The notes under the pieces were generated by a model that was not told the origin of the DNA, did no database searches, and worked only from the letters and a program-made list of their open reading frames with translations. A stretch of 64,000 nucleotides of DNA from Plantago major. Lineage: Eukaryota > Streptophyta > Magnoliopsida > Lamiales > Plantaginaceae. Location of the stretch: contig CM048844.1 in the NCBI GenBank assembly GCA_026545765.1, positions 16,438,237 through 16,502,236 of the forward strand, read 5' to 3'. The number at the start of each line of letters is the position of its first letter. Within the stretch, counting starts at the first letter, position 1. Both the position numbers and the translations under genes were made by a program. Of this stretch, positions 22,705 to 34,880 are shown one piece after another.

Positions 22705-24120
22705 TGTACACTCTATAATGTAAAATTTCATTACATTGTTCAATTGAAGATTTTACCATCACCGTTTAAGATTAATTCGTAATCAAAGTTTAACTGCAAA
22801 AAAGTCAAAACTGGACAACTGACTTAAGAATATGGAGTACATATACATATATGTGTGTGTGTGTGTGTGTGTGTATTAGATGCATTAAAGAGAAGAAAAG
22901 ATGCAGTGGAAAGAACTTAAACAACACACGATTTATAGTGGTTGGGTCACAACAGACCTACGTAGTCCCCAAGCGTTTACTATTAGGTGTTTTCACTAAC
23001 ATGTCGAGCGACCTTACAAAACCCACAAGCACTCAAACACACCTCGTATTCCCCTCCTGCGCGCTCACGTACGTCTAAGCTATCCCCAGTCTAGTGACTC
23101 GTACTAAGGAGCAAAACCCACTCCCTTTTCCCACTCGCTAACAACTCATAAAAACTCAGATTACAAATGATGAAAGAATGGAAATCCCTCACTGTGACTC
23201 GTACTAAGAGAAGTAATCAAACTTAAAGAACAAACTGAGTATACAGGTGAAGGGAATTATTTCGAAACACTTGCTCAATTCTTGCTTGATTGCTAGTAAC
23301 TTTGCTCCAGTCTCAAATTCTCTTGTGTTGTACGAAGAAGTTGTGTAGATAGCAAATATATATTTCTTCCATCTCTTAGAAAACGATTGCAGAGAGTTTG
23401 TTCCTACATTTTCTCAATTTTCCTTAACCAAATCTTCCTCGAAAATCTGCAATAAAATCACAACAAACAAACCTCCAAAATAGTCAACCAATGGCATATG
23501 TAGAAAATATTTAAAGAATTCACAGCCTTTAATTTAACTTGTTTGTTAACATCATCTCAAAATCGACTTTTCGGGTCAGCAATCTTACATTTGGATTTTA
23601 GAGATTAATTGTAGTGTGGTTTAGTCCAGTATCTATTTCAACAAAATTATAGTGTTGTACTTGGACTATGATAGATACAGAAAGTAACAACTACTAATGA
23701 CTAATCAAGAGGTTAACCGTAAATTTCAGGTTTCTCACCTTTTTTGCTGCTTGTTTTGATGTAGTTTGTCCTCTAACGTTTGGCCGTAGTTACTGATTAT
23801 GTCATAGTGGTTGCAATTTCAACTTCATCGGTTACTAAATCTGGTTTCTTCTGCATGCATTGCAAATTTTGCAAACCTCCATTTCCCTTCAAATGTTAGG
23901 TTCATAAACCAAAATCTATCCAATGTTCTAGTTTCTTTCTCAATGAACGTGTCTAGCAACCTGCATTTCTCTTCTACCTGATCTTCAATCTCAATGCAAC
24001 GTGTTATACATGTGTCCTTCGTTCGCGAGCAATGTGCTTTTTTTCGCCCCTATTTAATCCGCCCTTCTCCTTCACAAATTCACTCAGATACACACACTGA
24101 TCTAGCTACATATACTAAAC
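22705..24120 (+). other. Composite region upstream of GDSL B: ghost-gene remnants, repeat, promoter
   Basis: 22705-22718 continues the C-like promoter broken by the solo LTR. 22719-23579 contains a (TG)n tract and a repeat-like segment with no gene recognised. 23580-23725 matches intron 1 of GDSL C (26964-27096). From about 23725 to 24120 it is the duplicated promoter of A and B, with an RY element TGCATGCA at 23852-23859. Confidence 0.65.
22852..22874 (+). repeat. (TG)n microsatellite
   Basis: An uninterrupted TG dinucleotide run. Confidence 0.95.
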
Positions 24121-25614
24121 ATGGCTTCTTTTTCGCGCAAAATACAACTCTTGGTTATTTGGATGGTCCTCATGGCAATGCTGCTCTCCAAGACTAATGC
24201 AAACTGCGCGTTTCAAGCCATTTTCAACTTTGGCGATTCCAACTCTGATACTGGTGGTTTTTACGCCGCTTTCCCTTCTCAGTCATCTCCTTATGGCATG
24301 ACTTACTTCGGCAGGCCTAGTGGCCGAGGATCTGATGGCAGGCTGTTCATCGATTTCTTTGGTAATATTATACTATATTATCTTATTGCATTTACGATGC
24401 TAATTTAATATGGTCATGTGACTCATGCTGCTGAATTTGGTATTGTTTGGCTATGAATGCAGCTCAAGCGCTTGGATTGCCGTTTATAAGCCCTTATCTG
24501 CAGTCGATTGGATCTGACTACAGGCACGGTTGCAACTTTGCTACGCTAGCTTCTACCGTCCTGCAGCCGACCACTTCTCTGTTTCAAAGTGGTGTTAGTC
24601 CTTTCTACTTGGCTGTCCAGGTTAACCAAATGAAGCGGTTCAAGGCTATTGTTGATAGCTCCCAAGGCAAGAAATTTTTCCGCATTTACTAAGCTTTTCG
24701 ATAAGTCCCTAGTCCAACAAAAAATGAATGCCTGTTGTTGTGAATGCAGGACAAAGCAATCTTCCGCCTTCAGACATATTCGGAAAAGCCCTCTACACGA
24801 TTTACATTGGCCAGAATGACTTCACTGGATATTTAGCTTCTTCCGGTCCAAGCGGCGTCCACCAGATTGGGCCTCAATCAGTTGCCGGTATCATTAGCGC
24901 CATTAAGGTACGTAAATAAAGCCGCTGACAGTATATTTTCTTATAGTTGCTAGAACGTGTCACAGTCTATGCTGACTCCCTCCAAAATTGTGCAGGAACT
25001 CTATGGGATAGGAGGGAGGACGTTTATGGTGTTCAATCTTGGTCCTGTTGGCTGCTACCCGTCGTTCATAGTCCAGTTTCCTCACCAAGGTTCCGACCTA
25101 GATGGATCAGGCTGTGTTGCAACCTACAACGAAGCAGCGAAGGTATACAACCAGATGCTCAAGGATGCAATTGCACAAGTTCGACAAGAACTTCAGGACG
25201 CCAACGTGATATACGTGGACACACACTCGGTCATGCTAGAGTTCTTCCAAAATCCTACAGCACATGGTTTAACTTTAAACAATCCCAGATCAAATTGGTT
25301 TCAACTTTTACCACAAAAAAATGTCACAAGTTTTCACTAATTCTATACGATTTGTTTGTTTGGCAGGGATGCAGCATGGACCCGTGGCATGCTGTGGATA
25401 CGGAGGCGGTCAATACAATTTCAACAAGGATGTATTTTGCGGAAATGGGAAGGCTTCAGCATGCAGTGATCCCCAAAACTATGTGAGCTGGGATGGTGTT
25501 CATTTGACGGAAACAGCTAACAAGCTGTTGGCATCTGCCATTGTTACCAGCTCCAGCTATTCTGATCCTGCCTTTGCCCTGAATCAGTACTGTGATATTC
25601 AACCAATCGGTTGA
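24121..25614 (+). CDS. GDSL esterase/lipase B, recent duplicate of A, 5 exons
   Basis: Exons: 24121-24361, 24463-24666, 24750-24907, 24996-25266 and 25367-25614. Each exon has the same length as in gene A, giving 373 aa. The same signal peptide and the GDSNSDTGG, IGQNDFTG and DGVHLTE blocks are intact. The promoter, introns and about 900 bp of 3' flank are also nearly identical to A, so the duplication is recent. Like A, intron 2 has a GC-AG pair (donor 24667-24668). Intron 1 is 20 bp longer than in A. The product should be secreted and have the same activity as A, or a slightly divergent one. Confidence 0.93.
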
Positions 25615-26634
25615 TCAATCGTTCGCCCTCGCCTGTCAATAACCGCAGACTAGTTATGTCCATCTCGCGAATAAAAAAATAATAATCATGATGTAGCAAG
25701 AAGAGAATCAGTGTGTATAATGTATGCTCATCATTGAAATGTGTAATGACAATCCTGTCTTTTTGGATTCCTGCATCCTGGTATAAATCATAAATGCAAG
25801 CAGATACTTCCGGTATTTTCTTTTTTAAACTCAAACTCGAAATCTTATTTAAGGCAATCCAAATCAATATTTGTTGTTGGCAGATGTTACACAAACAGAT
25901 TACAATTACAACATCAAGAAGTATCTTTTGTGGTTGACAGAGGGAACGAAAATCGTTTTCAAATTTGTCTTCTTTTGATTTTAAAAGCAAATTTGTCTTC
26001 TTTTGATTTTAAAAGCTGGGATAAAGTTTGCTTTAATGCTACATTCAGGAATGCCCATCCTTAGTTGTTACAGATACAGCTAAATATGCAGTTCCATTTT
26101 CTTCACTGCTTATGTCATTGTATTTGGAACTTACCTGGAAATCCAACAGAACCTTCAGCAACCTGTGTTGAGATTTTTCATCTGCCAAACTACTTGTGAG
26201 CAACGCCTGATTTTATACAAGTAGCAGACATTTGTAAACTAAGGTAAAAACTGTACTATTTCGGTAATTCATCTCTGTAAAAAATCCGGGGAAGGGGTAA
26301 ATGTTACTCTTCTTCGTATAACTAATGAGCGCCCAACAAATACACGAATCCACTTGAACCATAAAACTCATTTTTGCAAAGCAGTGCTCCATTCAGAGAT
26401 GGGACCCCCAGTACGCCTCACGGTTTTGCAGCAGTGTCAGAAATCAATTTCCATGTGGACCGTTACATAGCTGCCAGTCTTTCTGTTTCACCACTGCTAT
26501 ATATATACACTCTAATAATGCAGCACACAAAAGTTAAGTTAAACTCAACACCTAATCCAGATTTGCACTACATATTCCAATAACAAGAGAAAAAGGACAA
26601 GCAGTACTGAGCCAGACAAAAGATTTCACTATCT
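25615..26634 (+). other. 3' flank of GDSL B and promoter of GDSL C
   Basis: Matches 19673-20764 after gene A. A 28-bp unit is tandemly duplicated at 25960-26015; A has a single copy. TATATATATACACTC near 26496-26510 is the likely TATA region of gene C, with about 125 bp of leader before its first ATG. Confidence 0.6.
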
Positions 26635-28359
26635 ATGAAGACTACTGGGAAAAATGTTCACTTTTCAACAATGCCAGGCTTGAAGGTTTTTATAGTGTTA
26701 GTGGTGGTGGCATTAGCGCCTAGCAGCTATGCAAAATGCGAATTTAAGGCGATTTTCAACTTTGGAGACTCCAACTCTGATACTGGTGGATTTTACGCTG
26801 CTTTCCCAGGGGAGAAGCCACCCTTTGGCATGACTTACTTCAACAGGCCTACCGGGAGAGCAACTGATGGCAGGCTCATCCTTGATTTCTTAGGTACTGT
26901 ATGTATATTTTACATATTAAGTGTTAATTTCTTGAATTATATTGTATTAATTGACATGTTTAGTCTTACATTTGGAGATTAATTGTAGTGTGGTTTAGTC
27001 CAGTATCTGTTTCAACAAAAGTATAGTGTTGTACTATGATAGATACAGAAAGTAACAACTACTAATGACTAATCAAGAGGTTAACTGTAAATACAGCTCA
27101 AGCCATAGGGATACCATTTGTGAGTCCATATCTGCAGTCAATTGGATCTGATTTCAGACATGGTGCCAACTTTGCAACATTGGCTTCCACAGTGCTTCTG
27201 CCTCAAACTTCCTTGTTTGTTACTGGAGTTAGCCCATTTTCTCTAGCCATTCAGCTCAATCAGATGAAACAGTTCAAACTCCAAGTCGAACAGTTTCATG
27301 AATCCTCTGGTATGAACTTAATCTGCAGTAAATTATATACACTTGTTCACAGAAACACCACATTAGTTACAAAACTGAATTAGTATCATAAGTCATAATG
27401 TATGATTAAGAAGTACCATGATTTTCTTCTGCAGGAAAATATAAACTTCCTCGACCGAACATCTTTGGAAAATCCCTCTACACATTCTACATAGGCCAAA
27501 ATGACTTCACAGGAAACTTAGCATCTCTTGGCATCAGCGGAGTGAATAAGTTAGTGCCTCAAATAGTTTCCCAAATTGCCAGCACCATGAAGGTAAACCA
27601 TGACCAACATGGAGACTCAAGTCTTTTTCCTGTAAGCACAAGTACATACTAATACCACTTATCTGCCTGAATTTTCAGGAGCTTTACGAATTAGGTGGGC
27701 GAACATTCTTGGTTCTAAACCTAGCACCAATAGGTTGCTACCCTGCATTCTTAGTAGAGCTGCCTCACAATAGTTCAGATATCGACCAATTTGGGTGCAT
27801 GATCTCGTACAATAAAGCTGTAGTTGAGTACAACAACATGCTGAAAGAAGCATTGGCACAAACACGGAAAGACATACCCGATGCTGATATTATATACACA
27901 GACATCCATGCCGTGATGCTTGAATTGTTCCAGCATCCCACATCTCACGGTAAACTATAGTCTATACCTTAACCTTTAAAACATGAAAAACTATTTTCTA
28001 TCAACTTTTTCCTAAGAACTGATAACTTCAAGTTTCAACATCTTTTAAAAAAGTAAGATCCTAGGTTTCTGACTTTGGAAAATTTCACAGGGCTCAGGCA
28101 TGGAACCAAAGCATGCTGTGGATACGGGGGCGGTGCCTACAACTTCAACCAGCAGGTTTACTGTGGTAACACGAAGTTAATCGATGGCAAGAATGTGACA
28201 GCCAACGCATGCAAATACCCTCGGCATTATGTGAGCTGGGATGGAATTCATGCCACAGAAGCGGCAAATAAGCGTGTAGCTTCTGCCATTCTAAAAGGCT
28301 CTTACTTTGATCCTCCGTTTTCACTTCATGAGTTTTGTGACATTCAGCCAATAGGTTGA
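26635..28359 (+). CDS. GDSL esterase/lipase C, 5 exons
   Basis: Exons: 26635-26893, 27097-27309, 27435-27592, 27679-27949 and 28091-28359, giving 389 aa. All introns are GT-AG. The catalytic blocks FNFGDSNSDTGG, IGQNDFTG and DGIHATE are complete. The first in-frame ATG is 26635; the second (26671) aligns with the start of gene D and gives a compact signal peptide ending SSYAKC, so the true start may be 26671 (377 aa). The last exon has an insertion (GNTKLIDGKNVTANAC) compared with A and B, shared with D and, as I recall, with At4g01130, so C and D are closer to the ancestral form. Predicted secreted ester hydrolase; substrate unknown. Confidence 0.93.
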
Positions 28360-29264
28360 CCATTGTCTTCACAAAAGCACAAATAAGATCGAATGATCCT
28401 GATATAATCCTTCTCTCAGTAATCTTATAACTACAAAAGGAATGCTTAACAGCTACTTAAACTTATTCAAACAGAAGAAACAATACAAACTGTGCAACTT
28501 GATTTGGAGTTTTTGTCACTGCAATGTTTAGACTTTGGTTATAAATTACACTTCAATGATCAAATGTAGGAAATAAATGTGTCTTTATGTGAATGAAATA
28601 GCCCTATATTGCTATAAAAAGGTACATGAAAAACATCAATCATGACAAAAGAGCATTGTAGCATCACAATACACTGTGGGAGTGAAGTAGACTGGCCTTG
28701 TGGTCACGAGTCATGCGCTACTGAAACACGACATCACTCCTGCAATTCGTCCTACACCTTACAACTTTTTTAAATCATGCAATCAAATCAAATTCACCCA
28801 GATGAAATTTATAACTATTTTTTTCACAAATTGAACATTTCCAATCAATCACACACATATTCAGGAAAAAAACCGGAATATTTTCCTTTCTCCGTGTTAC
28901 ATTGTTAGTAAAGGAAGAGGGTCCAAAAGCTACTCAACATCCATTTGAATAATACAACTCAAGTTTGAAAAATCTAAGCTCGGTTCAGAAATAGGACCCT
29001 CATGTTCACAGTTTAGCAGCAGTACTGCAGCTCACTATTCGATTGATAATGGCCTTATTGGCCTGGTGGTCCGTTACAGGCCTGACGGTCCAGTACTGAC
29101 TCTAATAGTGCATCACATAAAGTTAAGATTCACCTCAACTTCTTATCCATATCTATACTACACACATTACAAAACACAAATCCCAATAACAAGAGAAAAA
29201 GGACAAGCAGTACATTTCCTTATAAGCTATGAAGACAACTTGAAAAATAATTCCCATCACAACA
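28360..29264 (+). promoter_or_regulatory. 3' flank of GDSL C and promoter/leader of GDSL D
   Basis: The last 200 bp resembles the promoter and leader of gene C (ACTCTAATAGTGCATCACA, CAATAACAAGAGAAAAAGG). A short upstream reading frame ATG AAG ACA ACT TGA at 29229-29243 corresponds in position to the first ATG of gene C. No other gene is seen. Confidence 0.55.
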
Positions 29265-31099
29265 ATGTCAAGCTTGATGGTTCTTCTAGTGTTAGTGGTT
29301 GCGGCATTAGTGCCTAGCAGCTATGCAAAATGTGATTTTAAGGCAATTTTCAACTTTGGTGACTCCAATTCTGATACCGGTGGATTCTACGCGGCCTTTC
29401 CCCGGTTGAAGCCACCCTACGGCATGACTTACTTCAAGAAGCCTGCTGGGAGAGCAACTGATGGCAGGGTTATCCTTGATTTCTTAGGTACCAGTGTATT
29501 AAAATACTTGCAGTTCTAATTTTTTGAAGCATATTGTACCTAAGCACTACTAAAAACATATTGAATTTGTGTATTTAATGCTGTGATAATTTTAGCTTAT
29601 ATATGTGATTTATATTTGCCAACAATCACTCATACATACATGGAGGCCCATTTTTTACATGTCCAATGGGAAAAACTCCCAATCCTGTGTTTGCTTGCAG
29701 AATGACCATCAATCCATGATCATGAATCGGGTTCCACGAATATATAGTACTTGTACTGTGATATTCAAGAAGTAAGAACTAATCAAGATGATAATTGTAA
29801 ATGCAGCTCAGGGAATAGGAATACCATTTGTGAGCCCATATTTGCAGTCAATTGGATCTGATTTCAGACATGGAGCTAACTTTGCAACAGCCGCTTCCAC
29901 AGTGCTTCTGCCTCAGAGTTCCTTGTTTGTTACTGGAGTCAGTCCATTTTCTCTTGCCATTCAGCTCAATCAGATGAAACAGTTCAAACTCTTAGTTGAG
30001 CAGCTTCATGACTCAGGTATGGATTAAGCTGCACTAAATATACACAGATTCGCAATATTCATGCTGAAGTGGTACTTTCATCTTTTCAAATTCACCGCAA
30101 AATGTCTGCGGAGGCATCAAGCCCCTTTACATGCACCTTCACTAATACGCATTTTAACATGATTAAGAGCTATGATATGCTTTGCAGGAACTAGTCTTCC
30201 CCAACCTGACATCTTTGGGAAATCCCTCTACACATTCTACATTGGCCAAAACGACTTCACAGGAAACTTACGTTCCCTTGGCATCAGTGGGGTGAAAAAG
30301 TATCTACCTCAAGTAGTTTCCCAAATTGCTAGTACCATAAAGGTAAAATATGCAAGATACAACAAACTGAATCTCTCATGCTGCAAATATAAGTACATAT
30401 TAATACTAGTTTTCCCTACGAATTTACAGGAACTTCACGGATTAGGAGGGCGAACCTTTTTGGTGCATAATCTAGCACCAATAGGTTGCTACCCAATGTT
30501 CTTGGTGGAGCTACCTCACAATAGTTCAGATATCGACCAGTTTGGGTGCATGATCTCATATAACAATGCTGTCGTTGAATACAACGCCATGCTTAAAGAA
30601 GTATTGACACAGACAAGGAAAGACATTCCAGATGCAAATGTTATATACACAGATGTCCACTCTGTGATGCTTGAATTGTTTCAGCATCCCACGTCTCATG
30701 GTACCATATACCGTTAAAACTTTTAAAATTTACCAAGCATATGCCTATCAGTTTTTCTAAGAAATAATAATTTTCACACTTTTTAACAGAATAAGTTTCT
30801 GAGTTTTTTTTATTCTGGAACATTTCACAGGTCTCAAGCAAGGAACCAAAGCATGCTGTGGGTACGGAGGTGGTGCCTACAATTTCAAACAACACGTTTT
30901 CTGTAGTAACACAAAGTTAATCAATGGCAAGAATGCTACAGCCACAGCGTGCAAAGACCCTCAACATTATGTTAGTTGGGATGGAATCCATGCCACAGAA
31001 GCGGCAAACAAGCGTGTAGCCTCTGCCATTCTGGAGGGCTCTTACTTTGATCCTCCTTTTTCACTTCACAAGTTCTGTGACATTCAGCCAATCGGTTGA
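29265..31099 (+). CDS. GDSL esterase/lipase D, 5 exons
   Basis: Exons: 29265-29487, 29807-30016, 30188-30342, 30430-30700 and 30831-31099, giving 375 aa. All introns are GT-AG. The start is fixed because the upstream ATG (29229) is closed after four codons, leaving 29265 to give a 21-residue signal peptide ending SSYA. Catalytic blocks FNFGDSNSDTGG, IGQNDFTG and DGIHATE are intact. Closest in the window to gene C across exons, 5' leader and 3' end, so C and D are an older duplicate pair than A and B. Predicted secreted SGNH-hydrolase; substrate unknown. Confidence 0.94.
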
Positions 31100-31809
31100 C
31101 CTTTGTCCTCAAATTAAATAAAGAACAACTGATCCTGACAGGATCAACTCAGTATATAATCATTCTGCGCCGTACTTTTCTCATTGCAAAAGAAGGCTTA
31201 GCAGTGACTTGAAAACATGTTTTAAATAGAAAAAATAATACAAAAGGTGGAACTACCTTGAATATGTTTTTGTGTCACTACACATGTATTGACTTTGCTA
31301 ATGAATTACAGTCTGTGGGAAATAAAGGTGTCCTATGTGAATAAAATAGCCTTGGATAATAGTATGAGTTGGGTATCTTGCTATACATGTCCTCATATGT
31401 CACACCAATTTGTGCTCAGTTTTTAAAATGAAAGCAATGCCCCCAACAACCAATTCTCTCAATGTTTTTTGTTCAACTTGGTAATTGTTTTGCTTAACAT
31501 ACTTTTAAAATATAACACAAATCAGTAGTTGAGTTATCCTTCTCAGTCAATGGAATTAACAAATGCATTTCCAGGACTACAATTTATGTGTATTCCACTA
31601 TGCAACATAGTTGGTGCCAAAACAGCAAGATAATAATAGCCAACTGGCCTGCATATTCATCAGATAATATATGCACAAGATAACTTTCCATTTCATCAAT
31701 TTGAAGTCATAAAAAATGTTACTATATTCATTTCCCAAAGAATCAAGGGAAGAAAAGGCAAAGAAAAAAAAAAAAGAAAGAAAGAAAAGAAAAAAAAATG
31801 TAAATTCTG
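31100..31809. other. Intergenic between convergent GDSL D and DUF1191 genes
   Basis: Holds the 3' ends of two convergent genes. AATAAA-like signals follow GDSL D near 31115. An A/G-rich tract with AAAG repeats lies at about 31760-31798. No gene. Confidence 0.6.
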
Positions 31810-32724
31810 TTAAGGTACATAGTTATTTTCAAGAACTGGTTGTGTTCTGATACCTGAAGCTGCAGGCATTCTACTTGTACCGATCCAAGTTGAGTCCAAC
31901 GCTTCACTTCTTTCTGACTCTCTTTCCATTCTTTGAATCCTTTTATGTTTTATCAACTTGTATGTCACAACTCCAAGCACGACAAGCAACACCAATGCAA
32001 GAACTCCCAGTGCAATTGCCAGCGCCAATATCCACTTCTTCGATCCCTTCTTCAAAGCAATGATCGGCTCATAAGGCACCACAACTGAAATATGCCCCAG
32101 ACCCCTTGCGTGACAAGAACTTCTGGCAGTCACATTGCTGAATCTTACTGTTCCATTAGTGCCAAAATGAACACATCTAACTCCATCAACCTTATGCGAA
32201 ACATTATGAAACCGGACAATGATGGGGTGATCCTCTGTAGTATTAAGTGCCACATCTGGATGATTAGTCGAGCTAGAATTCGAATCATAGGCTAGCAGGC
32301 CTAGTACAGGGGCAACAAATTTGTAATACGGCACATTGTAATAAAACGACGACCAGTTGCCAAGATTTTGATACACAATATCAACTCTCCTTGTAAAAGG
32401 CCATGGCAATATCCTCGGTGGGATTTCAAAAGAAGTGACATTAGCCCCATGTAACCATAATCCACGAGTTCGAGTCCGAAGAACAGAAACTTCAATACCA
32501 GACATATTCGAAGGAAGTGAAACATTGTACAACATACCAGTATGAGACTTAGACAAATTCTTGAATGCATAATCATAAAGAACAGAATTCAACGAATCAC
32601 GAGTATACATATTCCCAGATGCATCAACATTAGGCCATGGAATCAAATACAATGTAATCCAAACAACAACAAACCAATTTCTACTACTATAACCCATACA
32701 AGATTGCAGCATCACCATCATCAA
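31810..32724 (-). CDS. DUF1191 single-pass membrane protein
   Basis: A single exon of 304 aa. The N-terminus is hydrophobic (a signal peptide ending near PNVDA). The middle carries many N-glycosylation sequons (NLS, NVS, NMS, NVT, NWS, NSS, NTT, NVS, NGT). A hydrophobic membrane helix lies at about residues 230-256 (LALAIALGVLALVLLVVL), followed by a basic, cytosolic-looking tail. This is the usual layout of plant DUF1191 proteins (extracellular domain, one helix, short tail). The function is unknown. Several Met codons lie near the start (residues 1-3, 5 and 10), so the precise start could be up to nine residues downstream. The Arabidopsis counterpart I recall is At4g01140, next to the GDSL gene At4g01130, matching the order here. 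Confidence 0.9.
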   Translation of the reverse strand: MMMVMLQSCMGYSSRNWFVVVWITLYLIPWPNVDASGNMYTRDSLNSVLYDYAFKNLSKSHTGMLYNVSLPSNMSGIEVSVLRTRTRGLWLHGANVTSFEIPPRILPWPFTRRVDIVYQNLGNWSSFYYNVPYYKFVAPVLGLLAYDSNSSSTNHPDVALNTTEDHPIIVRFHNVSHKVDGVRCVHFGTNGTVRFSNVTARSSCHARGLGHISVVVPYEPIIALKKGSKKWILALAIALGVLALVLLVVLGVVTYKLIKHKRIQRMERESERSEALDSTWIGTSRMPAASGIRTQPVLENNYVP

Positions 32725-34880
32725 GACTGACCTTTTACACTCGCACTACTCAACAGACATGCCCAAACACCAAATCCCACATCAAGAATTCATCAAATCA
32801 GATCGAATCTCGTAAAAAGATCGTATCTTTGGCAATTTTACAATGTGTGGATGAAGAAAAAACGTATGTGCTGCAGAGTTAAGATGAAATCAAGAAAGGG
32901 ATTGTTGTGATTGCAGGCTTTGGAGACAGAGTGTGAAAGAAAGATTCAAAAGGGAGGCGAATTTACATAATTGTCGTGATGTATTTGGACATATGAGCAT
33001 GGAATTTGGAGAAGCTGAGGTTACAGATGCAGCACTGGGATGAAACATGTTTTGTTTGTATGTATTGTCATGGAGATGAAGAGACAGAGTAGTATTATTA
33101 ATAGTGGTTACTTACTTGCAGCAACTGTAAATTAGTATGTATGTATGAATACAAAAGAGTGTGTGTGTGTGTGGACATATATATGAAAAATGGTGGCGTC
33201 AAATGGGAGAAGAAAAGGGTGCCATTTGCCAACGTAACTGGCGGCTAGGCTGGCTGGCATAAGAAGAAGAAGAATCTATCAATCCTTTTTGAGTTTTCTT
33301 GCTCTTGCTCTTGCTGGCTAACTTTTGCTATAGTTTAATTAATTGTTAGGTCATGCAAGTATAATCTTGTATAATAGCATGAGTTGGTGTATTTTTATAC
33401 TTCTACACTATTCTTATCTTATATTATTTGAAGAATATTGTGGTTGGTGTGGGGGAAATTTTGGAGAATAAAGAAAAGACATGTAGGAAAATGTGGAAAT
33501 AAAATGGATTTTTCTTCATTTTCTTTTACTTTCTCTTGTTTTTTATTTTAGATACTCGTAACATATCCTTATTTTCAATTTTATATACTCGTAATATAAG
33601 TGTAAACTCTTTATATCATATTAAAGTATAGATAACAGAAATATATATTTAGTGGGCGTATGGAGCATTTAGGAACGTAACAGGTGACTCCTATAGATAA
33701 AATTTTTCATTCATGTAGATATCTATACAACCTGGGGCATTCTAGTCCCAAATTACATAAAACGTGGTACCATTCAAAATTTTGAAAAATAGTACTATTT
33801 TAAGAAGTGCATAGTGATGCGTCTTAACATGATCACTGTGTTGTTTCATGAGAACGCATACGACATCTTAATAAAACATGGTACACCATTTGCAGATGAA
33901 TCTACAACGGTTGGCCACAATTGCAATTGCAACCATGTAATTGTAATTGATTTATTAGGTCAGATTATGGTTGTTAGTATTGCTTGATGCTATGGTGACC
34001 CAATCGATTGCATTCCATAGAGCAGTTTACAAAGATTGCCGTAACAAGCTACAACTCCATATATAAACAATGAAGGACCGAGAATATTTTTTTTATAGAG
34101 AAAGAGAATCTTTGGAATAGGTATGACCTCTCAACATAATGTGATGTGAATCCAATAGTTGTCATTTTTAACACATATTCTAACTTGCAATCATTATTTT
34201 AAATCTTGAACCAATAGAGCGCATTCACATTTGCCGGATAACCAAGTTTGGGAAGCAAAGTTGCACCTGCCAACATTTTTGTCCACACTTCACATTTTAT
34301 AAGTTTCTTGCAACCTTTGTAAAAGGATTTTGCCATCTTGCAGAAGGCAACGCATATCAAGTATGGTGAATACATGAAGTTGAACGATTTGCGTTACATG
34401 TTTATAGCTAATGTTATTGAACCTTTCACAACACAATTCATTGAGTTCGCTCAGACTGCTGAACTTTCATGTCCAACTGCATCCCTTGATAGCTAACAGG
34501 AGCCAGGAGGGCTCTTCAATACATAAACTTATCCGACATTACAATGATACGGAGGAACAATAACATACCACGTCGTTACATCCAATTTCACCCAAGGTGA
34601 TAGTGGGGAGTGGGGACTAAAAGACGGTCACATTATAATAGCCAACAAGACAAGAAACAGTACATATTCAACATACTGTAGCATTTTTGCAGTGAGCAAT
34701 TCAAGTAAGTTTTGACAATAATGAGAAAATGGTAGCTCAATATTATTGCATCCAGATAAAGCTTCATAGCATTACACTCCAATATTACAGATTAGTAAAC
34801 CTTTCACCATGTAACTTCAAGGTAGAAAGAACCCAAGAGGTAATAACATACTGTGAGTCACAACTCGCATGACACTCCCT
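32725..34880. other. Long intergenic region upstream of DUF1191 and downstream of eIF1A
   Basis: 32725-33250 is the promoter and leader of the DUF1191 gene, with a (GT)n run near 33160-33172. 33400-34700 is AT-rich and I see no gene or clear repeat. 34700-34880 holds the 3' untranslated region of eIF1A. Confidence 0.55.

Noticed and set aside
25544-25990. Minus-strand reading frame of 148 codons over the 3' end of GDSL B
   Set aside because: Antisense to a real exon and 3' flank, without known motifs, and not maintained at gene A.
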